Origin: Petaurus breviceps papuanus | Lineage: Eukaryota; Chordata; Mammalia; Diprotodontia; Petauridae | Length of the DNA: 64,000 nt | Direction: 5' to 3' | Assembly (NCBI GenBank): GCA_028583685.1 | Contig: JAMXIF010001253.1 | Location: forward strand, 35,289,230 to 35,353,229 | In this document: positions 11,583-22,905 of the stretch, piece after piece | Position numbering within the stretch: position 1 is the stretch's first letter | How the letters are laid out: every line of letters starts with the position of its first letter | Made by a program: the position numbers and the translations under genes | The notes under the pieces: model-generated | What the model saw: only the letters and a program-made list of their open reading frames with translations | Databases searched by the model: none | What the model was told of the DNA's origin: nothing

Positions 11583-12184
11583 AGTAGACAGAAGATGTTC
11601 TTAGAGGATAAGGCTCTAGCCAGGAAAGACTGCAAGAGGGAAATCTATGAACATCTGAAGGGGATGTTCTGGAATAAGATATTCAAATTTCAGCTAGGGG
11701 TTAGACTAGATGACTTCTGAGGTTCCCTTCAATTTGGAAATTCAATGAATTAATGATTCTAATGGAGATGATATGCAGACAAGTGTCTGTCATCAGTTAA
11801 TTGATTTACTAAGAGATTCTGCATTAATTATCAGGTCATTAAGGACCATTAGTAAATGAAACTGCTCACATTTCAAAAGGCTGATTGAATTACAACATTT
11901 TTGCATTTCACTTTAAAAAACCAAACACACTAACATTTTCATGTATAAGCAACTCTAATCAGGGTACCTATTAGGTAAATCAGGTTTAATGTTTTAAAAA
12001 ATGATCCATAGGATAGAAGTGTAAGAACAATTTTTTTTTCTATTTACCTTGTTTCATAAGTGTGTAATTGTAAATCTATATACCAATAAATAGTGCTATT
12101 TTCATTAAACACTGAAGGTGTCAAAATCCATAGGCATTTCTGGTCAGGATCCATGTCCAGAAATTGGTGCTGGTATTGATTATA
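11583..12184. other. mostly unassigned; possible MIR-type tail near 11690-11760
   Basis: The phrase TAGATGACTTCTGAGGTTCC near 11706 resembles the 3' part of MIR-type SINEs on the + strand. The rest shows no gene or clear repeat. Confidence 0.35.
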
Positions 12185-12425
12185 GAATTCTAGGCAGTAC
12201 ACTGGATAGTTTCTGGCCTGAAGTCAGAAAGACCTGTGTTCAAAATTGGCTTCAGACTCTGTGACACTGGGCAGGTCATTTAACCTAACTCAGTTCTCCC
12301 ATATATAAAATGTGGGTAATAATAGCACCTACTTCCCAAAGTGGTTGTGAGCATAAAATAATATTCATAAAGAACTTTGTAAACCACAAAATGTTCTAGA
12401 AATGTTGGAAGCCCATCACATAAAT
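12185..12425 (+). mobile_element. MIR/Ther-class SINE
   Basis: It shows 'ggcagtacactggatagt', then 'agaaagacctgtgttcaaa' (B box) and 'gacactgggcaggtcattta' (CORE). A MIR-like 3' half follows (GTTGTGAGCATAAAATAATA, then 'aagaactttgtaaa'). Confidence 0.75.
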
Positions 12426-12589
12426 AACTTCAAGAGTGTATTGCTGTACAAGTGAAAATGGTGATTTTTCACTAAATCTAGGCTAAAATAACTAAAAAAA
12501 ATACTTCTAAATTTAAGAAAAAGTGTACAGATTTTTTTTTTTTAGATTTGAAGTTTCATATAGCACAATGGATTGACGAGACATTCAAA

Positions 12590-12720
12590 AAGAGTATTTA
12601 ACGTGTCTACTATGGGCTAAAAGACAAAAAAGAAGTCATTTTTTTCCTAAAGGAATTTAAATCATATTTGGGGGACACAAAATGTACATAAATAAATATT
12701 TACAGAACATGCACAAAATA
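12590..12720 (-). mobile_element. L2 3'-end fragment, reverse
   Basis: 'tttaacgtgtctactatgggct' followed by 'aaaggaattt' resembles the reverse of the L2 3' end. Strongly decayed. Confidence 0.5.
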
Positions 12721-12789
12721 AACACAAGATGATTTGAAGGCAGGTGCAACAGCAGCAGCTGAGGGAAGTAAAAAGGGTAATGTATTGGA

Positions 12790-12960
12790 AGCTTCTCATC
12801 TTGGTGCTGCCACTAATCATCTGTACAATCTTGGACAAGTCACTTCAACACTTTGTGACTCAATTTCCTATTCTGTAGCATAATTTAATTGTACACAATA
12901 ACCTTCAAGGTCCCTTCCAGAGCTAATATTTTATTATCCATTCCCAATCTGGCCTTACTT
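12790..12960 (+). mobile_element. MIR-class SINE fragment
   Basis: It contains the CORE-like 'acaatcttggacaagtcact', then 'tgactcaatttcc' and 'aaggtcccttccagagct'. 5' truncated. Confidence 0.6.
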
Positions 12961-13090
12961 AAATTTTCCAGGGTATGTAGGGGAGTGGAAAAAAAAAAAT
13001 TTGTCAAGCCTAATCCTTTATTAGAGAATAGAATCAGCTCTTAGATGCACTAATATACTGTATGACCAGGTTTTATGTTCTCCAGAAGAG

Positions 13091-13091
<1 letters not shown>

Positions 13092-13128
<37 letters not shown>

Positions 13129-13311
13129 ATAATATGTGTGTGTATATATACATATATTCAAATAGCAGTGTGAGCAAATTATATATACATATGTGTATAT
13201 ATGTGTATGTGTGTATATGTGTGTGTATATATACACACACACACATATCTATCTCTATCTATACTTTTGTATGTGTGTGTGTGTGTGTATCCAAATAGCA
13301 GTGTGAGCAAA
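13092..13311. repeat. (GT)n / (TA,TG)n microsatellite with a duplicated 20-mer
   Basis: A near-pure GT tract (13092-13128) is followed by mixed TA/TG/CA repeats to 13290. The non-repetitive 20-mer CAAATAGCAGTGTGAGCAAA occurs twice, at 13159-13178 and 13292-13311, around the second microsatellite block. Short frames here on both strands are low-complexity artefacts. Confidence 0.85.
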
Positions 13312-14590
13312 ATCATATTCCCCTCTAGTGTCAGGAACTGCCCTGCTGAGAGAAAAGGAAACTGTATTCTTTGGAGGAGATTGAGAGGGATAGAGTTCCC
13401 TTTTCTACTAGATTGGTGACTGGTGGAGTTTTCCATTAAGCCATATTTCCCCAACTTTCAGTGAGGTCAGGAAATGACTTGACTAACTAGGCAAGTGAGA
13501 AAAAGGTTCCCAAGCAAATTCTCTAATGACCCTCAGTCAAGGTCAGCTAAATACCACTCTTGGTTCCTGGTAACAAGAACCTTTGTTTTTGTGTTCTTCA
13601 GTTTGATGTGAAAGATGGGCATACAGTTTCCATTCCAAAGAGGAAGCATTAACACTAGGCAGCTGGCAGGCATTACATTCTTTCTGGAGTCCCTGAGTTC
13701 CCTGGCAGCATATGTTACTCATCTAAACACAGCTGATTTCACATGCTACAATTATGTAATGAGTACATAAGCTCATGAAGGTCTTGTTTTCTCAAGACTC
13801 ATGAGTTACATAAGCAAAAACACTCATATTGCTTTGTCTCTTTCATCCTTTTCTGCTCAACTCCACACTTTGGAGAAGGAAATCAGGGCCTGTTTGCAAA
13901 TTAACATTGCTTTTCATAGGAATTTCCAATTTTCATGTGTGTTCTCAAATTCACAGTGGCATCTTGATTTCTCAGTGAGAGGCAGGAGAGGCAGATAAAT
14001 TAATGAAAATCACTCACAAGGAAATCTATGCAAATCTATTCACCTTAAGTCAAATGCTTCAAGCTGAATTCCCTGGGAGAGATTGGGGGTGGTAATGGAG
14101 GGGGGAAGGAAAAGTTAGTTTTTTGTGAGCTAATCCTCTGTAAAGTAAAATCATGGTGCTGAACTAGTAGCTCCTTTCAGGTTTTTGGCTGTGGTTTCCC
14201 CCTTACTCTCATTAGCAAGGACATATCTGACCTTTTTCTCTCAGTTGTTCCTTTAGTTCCCTCCCACATGGTGTTATTTTCACATCCCTGAGATCTTAAC
14301 ACCAGTGGGTGATAATGGTGCCAGGTACTGACACTTAAGCTAGAGACATAATGACACTTCCTTCAGGAAGCACACATTTCAGGAGCTTGGAAAGTGGGGT
14401 AGGGCTAGGGTAGAAGAAAAAGAAGGTTTTAAAATCTTATTTTATTAGAAACATTTCTGAAATCTTTTAACAGTTTTGATGTTTCTCTAGTTCACAAAAA
14501 ATATGAATTTGTGTTATTTAGGGAAAACAATGTGGTTGGCAGTCAACAAAATATCAAGTCAGTCAACAAACTTGTGACTCCTATGTCAAA
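13312..14590. other. no gene or repeat recognised
   Basis: Unique-looking sequence with slightly higher complexity than the flanks. No open frame with recognisable domains on either strand. Confidence 0.4.
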
Positions 14591-14740
14591 TACATGCATA
14601 TATACACAATGCAATTTATATGTATACCCATATATGTATATGTATGCATGTATATATACACATATAAACATATATAGATATAGTATATCTATGAATTATA
14701 TAGTATAAATGTGTATATATCTATATGTGTATGTTTGTAG
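14591..14740. repeat. TA/TG-rich microsatellite region
   Basis: Interspersed ATATGTATAC-type units, imperfect. Confidence 0.7.
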
Positions 14741-14744
14741 GCTC

Positions 14745-14850
14745 TCCAGCAGAATGTAAACTCCTTGAGGGAAACAGGCCATCATTTTTGTACTTCATAC
14801 ACAACAGAGGTCCTCATATGTAGTAGGAACTTAATAAATGTACCTTGAAT
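14745..14850 (+). mobile_element. L2 3' end
   Basis: 'agaatgtaaactccttgaggg', then 'catatgtagtaggaacttaataaatg' is the characteristic L2 3' terminus. Confidence 0.75.
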
Positions 14851-15254
14851 TTAACTGTACTTAATGAAATTTAACTGAAGTGATAGAACCAGGACCAGAA
14901 TAAAGTCACCAAAACACAAGTTAATGCCCTTTACTTTAGCAAAGGGTAAAGGCCTTAGTCTCAAAATGACCAGCATCTGCCTTCCTAAATTTTCCTAGGT
15001 TAAGCCTTGCCTGGCAACATGAGAGGGTAAGTTATGTTTTCCTCAGTGGAGAAGGATTTCTTATTGTTTACCTGAGTGCAGGTTCCATTCTCCAAGAGTC
15101 TGCATCTGAGTGCCATCATGACCTTGAAAGGGAGCATGACTCAGAAGCTGTTCACTACCTTACCTAGTTCTCTTGGATTAGGTTGAAGTCCATCATCTTG
15201 GACAAGGCTCTAGATCAGCATTTTCACTATAAGCACATAGTCGCTCTACCCAAT

Positions 15255-15500
15255 AAATAGCATGTCAAACTTAACATGTCCAAAATTAAATGAATTCTTT
15301 TTTCTAAACATAATGTGCCTCCTAACATCTTTATTTCTGTTAGTCACACAACTGTCCTCCCAGTCATGCAGGCTGACAATCAGAATCATCCTTTGCTTTT
15401 TTTTTCCTCTACCTCATTCCATAAATCTAATCCATTTCTAAATCTCACTAATTTTACTTCTATGACACATAAAAGATTGTCCGCAGTTACTAATAAGATA
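15255..15500 (+). mobile_element. L2 ORF2 fragment
   Basis: 'atagcatgtcaaacttaacatgtccaaaa' and 'ctgtcctcccagtcatgcaggct' correspond to L2 RT-region sequence just after the catalytic core. Decayed. Confidence 0.65.
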
Positions 15501-16320
15501 AATGCAATTTGAAACAACTCTGCTATTTCACCTCATATCTAGGGAATAGGCAAAGATTAAAAAGTACAGGAATAGGCACTGATAGATAGTAAATATTTAC
15601 TGATAGATCTGTAAATAGGATCCAAACATTCTGGAAATTTTCTGAAAAATTCTGAAAATTTGGAATAATACTACAAACAGAACTAAAGTTTGTATACTTA
15701 TTAACCCACAGATTTCATTGCAAGGTAATAGTACAATCAGGTCAATGATTTTTTTTTCAATGCCTTCTATAAACCAAAATATTTACAGTCAAAAAATGTT
15801 ATGCTAGAAAACTGAAAATAAAATGGATAACCATTACTTGGGGAATGGCTAAACAATGAATTGTATATGAATGTACAATATTGCTGCTTATCATAATTAT
15901 CATAAATAATACAACAATGATATATAATAACATATATGTGAGATATAATCATTGATATTATGAATATAGAGAAGAATATAGACTTTCTATATAGGAAGTC
16001 ATATGATCTGATGTAAAATTTAGGAAGCACAACCAGAAGTATAATATGCTGTACATAATGACTTCCACAATATAAAAGAGAATGAACAAGAACAACAAAA
16101 TAATTGAAAGCGAATGCTCTGAAGTATAACGGCCATTTTGGCACCAAAGATAATATATGAAAAGTTTGTCTCTCTCTTTTTGTTGGAGATGTTGAGAATT
16201 ACTGATATAGATCAATGTGAATAATGATGCCAGGGATTTTGATGTGTTAATCAGGCTTGTCAAACCTTCCCCTTTCTCTCCCCCACCCTGCTTTTTTAAA
16301 ATATCTCTTTGTAAAAGTAC
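15500..16320 (+). mobile_element. L1 3' end (ORF2 tail and 3' UTR), old
   Basis: It shows 'ccattacttggggaatggcta', then 'atctgatgtaaaatttaggaagcacaaccagaag' and 'gaacaacaaaataattgaaag'. These are the ORF2 terminus and 3' UTR blocks of a marsupial L1. Decayed, with no frame. Confidence 0.65.
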
Positions 16321-16631
16321 CTCAATCAGGTCAGAAAGTTTTTGATTGACTCAAACAGTCAGGACTGAATATGAATAGGTAATGTATATCTCCTTAAATC
16401 AATCAAAGCTATTGCGTGAGAAAAGAAGTCATTCTCCAAATAATTCACATAAAAGCAAAAAGTTATCTAAGGACCAGAGAGAGGAAGAGATTCCAAGTGT
16501 GTGGATTCTTGATTCGAGAGGTTAGAACAAACATGACATTTCTAGCACACATGTGAGGAGCAAAGGAAGCACTGAACTGGGAAAAGAAGGGGTAAATTAA
16601 GGAGACTGTTCAGATGTCTCAGAGCAGAGGA

Positions 16632-16667
16632 TTGTGATAGCAATGGAATATTCCATTGCTATCACAA
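16632..16667. repeat. perfect 36-bp palindrome with no spacer
   Basis: Left arm TTGTGATAGCAATGGAAT is followed directly by its exact reverse complement. The match stops at both outer edges (A at 16631, G at 16668). I see no transposon ends or coding sequence around it. Confidence 0.95.
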
Positions 16668-17570
16668 GGATACAGACAGAATTCCCAATAATAGGTCAGC
16701 TGTTACCTCAACATCTCCCCCCAATGCTTATGTATACACAAATACTATAATAAAGTTGCTGTATAATTACTGAATCATTTTAAACAAACCAAGCTTTTTC
16801 TCAGCTACACAGAGGCTAGGTGTTAAATAGGAATACATAAACATGTAAGGTAGGCATTAGGAAATTTGCTAATTGTATAAAATTTAGCACTATTGGGACT
16901 AAACTCAAAACTTTTCACCTAAAATAAAGTCCCTAAAGTCAAACAGGAGGGAACCAACTAGGCCTTAGGCCCCACAATGTTGTTATTTATATTTAAAACA
17001 AGATGATTATTGCGAATGGTTGTTATCATTTTTGTAAGGAATGATTCTGTTTGAGAGATGAGAGTGAGAGAATAATAGGAAATATAAGTGATATTTTAAA
17101 AGCGCGTGCATATGTGTATATACACATACATATACATTAAGATACATTTACAATGTGTATACATACATATAAGTAATTTATTATATTTGTTTTGAAACTT
17201 GTAGATATAGATTTACATGTTCATGTATTTTAGAAGACTGAATGTCATATATATGTCTCATTTATATATATGTTCAGACATATACATACACATAATTTAT
17301 TGTGATACCGATTTTTTGTGCAATACATGTGAATCATCATCAACCTCATATTTGAAAATTCCCACGTTATAGAGAAAGTTAGCAGCAATACTGGAAATAA
17401 AAGTACATGCTCATAAGCCTTTTGCATTTTAGACTTCTGAATTCTGCTCTTCTCTATTCAGATGTTATTGTCATCTTTGATGACCACCTTTGTATGCTGC
17501 CATCACAGAAAGTCCTGCACAAAATTGTGGATCAGGTTTTTGTCTATAGTGGTCTTCTCTAAAGAAGTGG
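16668..17570. other. no gene; TA/CA-rich patches near 17100-17300
   Basis: AT-rich sequence with imperfect ATATAC/GTATAT repeats near 17100-17180 and 17250-17300. Nothing else was recognised. Confidence 0.45.
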
Positions 17571-17815
17571 TTTTCAGTCATGTCTGACCCTTCATGATAT
17601 TGTTTGGGGTTTTCTTGGCAAGGATACTGGAGTAGTTTGCCATTCCCTTCTCTAGCTCATTTTACAGATGAGGAAATTGAGGCAAAGTTAAACAACTTGC
17701 CCAGAATCACACAATTAGGAAATATCTAAGGTCAAATTTGAACTCAGGTTCTCCAGACTCCAGGCCCAGCACTATATGCATTGTTCCATCTAGTTGTTTG
17801 TCTATGACAATCTAC
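17571..17815 (-). mobile_element. MAR1-type SINE, full-length, reverse
   Basis: The reverse of the MAR1 3' half opens it ('cagtcatgtctgacccttcatga', 'ttggggttttcttggcaagg', 'ggagtagtttgcca'). The CORE ('acttgcccagaatcacac') and the tRNA-like head ending 'ccatctagttgt' follow. Confidence 0.85.
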
Positions 17816-18049
17816 TCTCCTCACACAATTTGCCTAATTTAAGTAGGTCAACTAATTCCCACTTAGTAAGGGATTAGTGGACTAACTGCTGCAAACAAGG
17901 GGTTAAAAGAACTCTATCTCCAGGGAATATTTGGACTTTAATAATAACAGGTTCTAAAAGTAAAAGTATCTTCAAGACTCAAAGGAATCCAGGAGGATAA
18001 AATGAATCCACTAGATTGCCTAGATCTAAATATCCATTAATCCAATCTG

Positions 18050-18300
18050 ATTCGCTGTGTTTATTACTTAATGCATACTTTCCTAGAACTTTTGAAATTC
18101 AAAGTTCTCATAATAATTCTTTAAAGTAGGTAGTACATACAGTATTTTCCCACCTTCAATATGAGGAAATTGAAGAACCAGATGGTTAAGTGACTTGTCC
18201 ATGGTAATGTAACTACTCATTGTCTGAAGTAGGATTTTAGTGCATCTGATTCTGGGTCTAGCAATTTACCCATTATTTTACCAGGATTTTTTAAACTTTT
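18050..18300 (-). mobile_element. MIR-class SINE, reverse
   Basis: It shows 'aatatgaggaaattgaagaacc', 'gttaagtgacttgtcc' and 'gcatctgattctggg'. Old and diverged. Confidence 0.65.
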
Positions 18301-21289
18301 TCCACTGGTGACCTCTTTAGTATTTCTCATTACTTGTAACTGTTTGTAGTTATTATTAAGTAGTCATAAAGTTCACAGAGCAGTATGGAGTAATAATATT
18401 TGGGAAATAGTTCATTTAGGAAACAGATCCTGAGAATTTTATGGTAATAACTTCATATTTCTTCTCCTTTCTGGACTTAAAACCTGAAATCCTGTCTTTT
18501 GTTATATAGAGGTGCTTCAAAGTATGCTTGGAATTTATTATGTTACCTTACCCCATCCCTCACATATATATCCTAACATTTGTTTCTTTTTCCCTCAGTC
18601 TTCTTGGAACTGATTCCATGTGTCCCAAAGGGTGAGAACAAACCTCCTCAAAGTTCCTCACAGCATAGCCAAAGGCATCTTCATCTTTTCCCAATCATTT
18701 GACAAGTGGATTTTAAGGTTCAAGAACATTATGTCTCTCACACAATATACTGAGTTCTTACTCTCCTCTTCTCCCCCAAAGCTGTAAGATCTGTCTTGTG
18801 ATAGTAAAAAAAAAAAAGTCAACTTTTGTCAAGCAAGCTTTTTATTTCCCTTTACTTGAAGGTTAAGTACAAGCATTGGCTTGAGGTAATTTTTTCAGAA
18901 AGGCTCTACACAAAGGCTATTATTTTATGTGGATTCTGACCTATTATCAAAAAAGAAATAAAGAATAAAATTGGATCTGTCCAAAGACAAAATGCCATCT
19001 TTGACCTTTGCTTCCCTTTAGTCAAGTCTCTGTGGGACTACCTGTTCAAAATAAGGGACCAAAAGCTACAAAATATTTTTTATAAATATTGTCCTCCTGA
19101 CTGAGTTCCCTTCACCAATCATTATCAACTTGCTCCAAAGGAATGACAAAACAAAAACATTAGTTTTGGTTAAACTTCATAAACCAATGAAAATTTCTAT
19201 TGTTTGCAAAAAAAGATAGTGTTATATTACCTATGTGTCATATAATAAGTCATAACTGATGAACAATTATTTTGAAACATATTTAATCTGTGCAAATTGC
19301 TCTATTTATTGCCATGACCATGAATCCAAAGCAGTAGATTCATGAATTGGATGTTAAGGTGGCATCTGTAGTCAATAGCCCTAATAAGAGTACCAGTCTC
19401 TATCCCAATCTGCAAGTACTCTTAGGCAGCAGATAAATCATGAATAGGTACTACTTGTGAGTTGATTTTTTTTTGTTTGCCCACCCCACCCCCAGCCACA
19501 AGATAATGCAGATTTGTAACTCTTTATCCTGTGGGAAGAAGAAACAAAGGAAAGAACCAGGTCAAAGGTAGATGAGCATTGTGTGATGCAGAGCAAAGTG
19601 AATTTAGAGTTCTGGCATTTTGGGGTGACTATATATCTTGGTAATCCATAATCTGACTATATAACTCATTAAATCTTAAATTAGGACATTCTAAATATTG
19701 CCTGAGATCTTGGCACTCTGAACTTAGATGATGAACATTCTGTGATACAGTTAGAGTAATTAATAACACCCTATTAAGCTTTTCAATTTTTTTTCTCAAG
19801 GGTTTCTGAAAAAAGATCCATGATTAATTGACCCATATAATTTTCTACTATATCTGAATAAATAGAGATATATAACTCACATACTCAAACCACAGAACTA
19901 GAAAAGTCCAGGTTTCCTTCAATATAAATAAATCCATTGTAGAAGCATTTAAATTATTTTAAAATAGATTTTATTGATTTTTTTTGGAGGTTGGATCTTG
20001 TAGATTTCTCCCTATATCCCTTCTTCCCCCTCTCAGAAAGCAATCTCATAACAAAGAATTAAGAAAATGATAAAAAAAATTAAAAATTCCAGCAAAATCA
20101 ATCAGCACATAGAAAAAAAATCTATACTTACATGTAATGTCTTATATTCACAACTCCCCTACTGTTCACCTCTACAAAAGAGCTCATCTTTGGAGTCAAG
20201 TTTATAATGTTCAAGTCTGAATTGCATTGAAAACTATGTGTGTGCACATGTGTGTATGGGTGTGTGCGTGTGTGTGAGAGACACAGAGAGAGATAGAAGG
20301 ACAGAGAGGGAGAAGGAGAATTATTTCTTATATGAGAGCATTCTTTGCTCTACAAAAGAAGTGAATAAGAATGCTTTGACTGTGATTCTTATTATAGTAT
20401 TTAAAATATAATTTAATACATTTCCAGTTTCCCATGTTTGCACCTATTACACAAAGCAAAGCATACCTACATGGGTCACAGCTAGTTTTCAGGAACTAAT
20501 AATCGGCCAGGAAATTTGTAGATTAGGAGTCTACCTAAATGTTATCTTTGCTTACAAAACCACAAATGCACTGAAACAAAGAGGTTTGTTTGGTTGTCAG
20601 TTTGGGGATCACATTTCCTCCTATGGTATGCACAATCTCTTTGGAACACCATACAGACACAACTAGGGAGCCATTTTCATTGCTACATGCAGAAATGAAA
20701 TTCAGCATCCCTGGGTGAGCCACTTTTCACTGGTTGGACTCACAGCTTTGTGCTATTTTTAGAGAAGCACCTCTGTCATCAACTGTGAGTTTTACAGTTG
20801 GTGGTATTCATTGTGCATAACAGCCCTAGGGAGAAAAATAGATGAAGGAGAATTAATTAACAGGCTATAGAGTTCTGGGTGAAGAAATCCAAGCATCTGT
20901 TAGTGCTTCCTCCAGCTTGTACCTAAGGAGTGTACAGTGATGGAAATCTGTCTTCTTCCATTTCTTTAAAATGAGAAATGCTCTCTGCTTTGCAATGACT
21001 GCAAGATTTGTGGGGTGTTTTAAGATTTAAATATTTTAAAATGCTTAAGGAAATTTCATTATTTTTCTCATAAGTAAGCCAGCAATGAAGTTTCTGGTCA
21101 TAGGTGACATCTGTCACTTAATGATTGTTCAAAAAAAAAAAACAGCTCTCCTTTCAACCTCACTCAGAGCCTAATGTCAGTGGAATTCTTTGTTTCCATA
21201 CCAGATAAACTGGTAGCTTAAAAATAGTCAAGATGACCACTCTTATTCTTTGCTTTAAAGAGCAGCATTGAGGTTTGGCTTATTAAACT
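18301..21289. other. no gene recognised; unique-looking sequence
   Basis: A (TG)n-like run with an AGAG tail lies at about 20235-20310. The A/T-rich block at 19950-20150 could be a decayed L1 3' UTR, but I cannot show this. Short frames here (60-64 codons) have no domain signature. Confidence 0.4.
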
Positions 21290-22075
21290 GGGTCCTTTTA
21301 ATTCACTCATTCACTCAGAGGAACTTGTGGAAAATTGTTTTAAAATATTATATTTATGGGTTTTTTATGAATCACTTCAAAATATGATACTTCTCCCCTA
21401 CATTGAACCTTCCCTTCTAATGAATAAAACAGTTAAGCAAAGTAAACACAGTAAATGCATTTAACAGAATAGGAAACATTCTGTATCTATAGTCCTTCTC
21501 TATAAACATGCACATGTGCACACAAATACATACACACATACATGCACATATGAACACATACTATGAACACATAGTATGATCTATAATCATATAAATACAT
21601 TATATAACATGTACATCTATTTGATCATATGTTCTTTGTGTCATTGCATTTACTCAGTTCAACTTCTTTTTAGTGTATATTATTTTCCTGGTTCTGTCTG
21701 CTTTATTCTTCTTAAGTTCATACAAATATTATAATGGTCTCTGCATTTTTTTCATACTCAGCATTTCTTATTGCAAAGGCTATAATATTATATTCTTATA
21801 CCACTATTTGCTCAATGATTTCCTAAATGATGGGCACATACTTTTTTTCCTGAGTCCTTCGCTTCCATGAAAAGTACTTCTAGGAATATTTTAACATACA
21901 TAAGTCTTTACATTCCATCTTTGACCTTGAGTTACACGCACAACAATGGATTACTAAGTAAAAGTTTGCTACTTTCATTCAGCATTTCTCACTTTTTTAT
22001 CTGCATGATTTAAAATTGTTTTTTGGGGAGGTTTGGACTAATTCACAGGTCAACCAACAGTCTATTATCATTTCT
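21290..22075 (-). mobile_element. L1 ORF2 tail / 3' end, reverse, old
   Basis: The reverse complement carries 'ctaaatgatgggcac' and 'gctcaatgatttcc', which correspond to the L1 'gcccatcaattggggaatggctg' region. 'tttggactaattcacaggtcaaccaacag' corresponds to ORF2 sequence further upstream. Strongly decayed and interrupted on its right side by a 7SL copy. Confidence 0.6.
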
Positions 22076-22085
22076 ATTTTTTTTA

Positions 22086-22385
22086 TCAATTTTTTATTGA
22101 GAATGTATCTCTCTATCTTACCCAGCCTGGAAGTGTTGCCACAACTCATTGTCCAGTCCCTCTGCTAATTAGTCAGAAGCTTTGACTTACTCCATTTTCC
22201 ACCTAGACTGATTCACCCTGTTCTTAGGAAGCTTGGTGGCAGCAAGCCTCCAAGGCTCACCATATTTGTTCTAAACTCAGCGGGGACACCCAATCACCTT
22301 TAGCCCTAACTGAGATCACAGTTTCCGAGTTCAGAAATCCATTGGTCTTCCCAAGGATTACAAGGGTGTGCTGCCATGCCCTGGC
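22086..22385 (-). pseudogene. RN7SL (pseudogene): 7SL (SRP) RNA pseudogene, nearly full length
   Basis: The reverse complement follows 7SL RNA from its 5' end (GCCAGGGCATGGCAGCAC for GCCGGGCGCGGTGGCGCG). The centre reads GATTGGGTGTCC, then AATATGGTGA, TTCCTAAGAACAGGGTGAA and TCTAGGTGGAAAATGGAG. The 3' domain reads CCAGGCTGGGTAAGATAGAGAGA. The S domain is retained, so this is not an Alu-like dimer. An A-rich tail follows (T-rich at 22086-22102 on the + strand). A possible 10-base, low-complexity duplication (ATTTTTTTTA) lies at 22076-22085 and 22386-22395. Functional 7SL RNA scaffolds the signal recognition particle. This copy has many substitutions and a 3'-part deletion, so it is a retropseudogene. 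Confidence 0.88.
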
Positions 22386-22395
22386 ATTTTTTTTA

Positions 22396-22769
22396 AATCA
22401 TTTTTGCAATTTACTCTGAAATGAAATTTGGTAGTTGCTTTATTCTGTATATCTTAATGTAATGAGATTAATCAGGTAAAATGCTAGATATGCTAGATTA
22501 GGGCAGGTCTTTTGAAACTAGGCATGTTCTCTAGTCTTTTACTGCAGAGAATGTGCTCTGGTTCTTATATATGAAATACTCTCTGCCTGCTGTGAATAGT
22601 CCATCTGATTGGACAGCTCCTCCCAGAACTTACATTTGAAGGAGGATATCCAGGCCAAGAACATTTTCATTTTACTCCTGCCTGCTCTGCTGAGTGTTTG
22701 GACTTTCTCTGCCACACCCCATATGCTGGGAACTTGATTTCTCCCTCCTCGACCCCATTTTCACCTCCC
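22396..22769. other. no gene recognised
   Basis: AT-rich, then more GC-rich from 22500. Nothing was assigned. Confidence 0.35.
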
Positions 22770-22905
22770 TGTATGTGCTGTCTTCACCCATTAGATTGCA
22801 AATTCCTTGATGTCAGGAACCTTTATCATCTGTATTTTTATTCCCAAAATTTATCAAAGTACCTGGTACATTGTACACTCTTAAGAATACTTGTGAATTT
22901 GCTTG
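22770..22905 (+). mobile_element. L2-type 3' end
   Basis: 'cacccattagattgcaaattccttgatgtcagg' and 'agtacctggtacattgtacactcttaagaatacttg' match the L2 3' terminus pattern with drift. Confidence 0.6.

Noticed and set aside
13021-13454. Overlapping Cys/Val-rich and Thr/His-rich frames on both strands
   Set aside because: Microsatellite (GT)n and (TA)n translations with no conserved domain.
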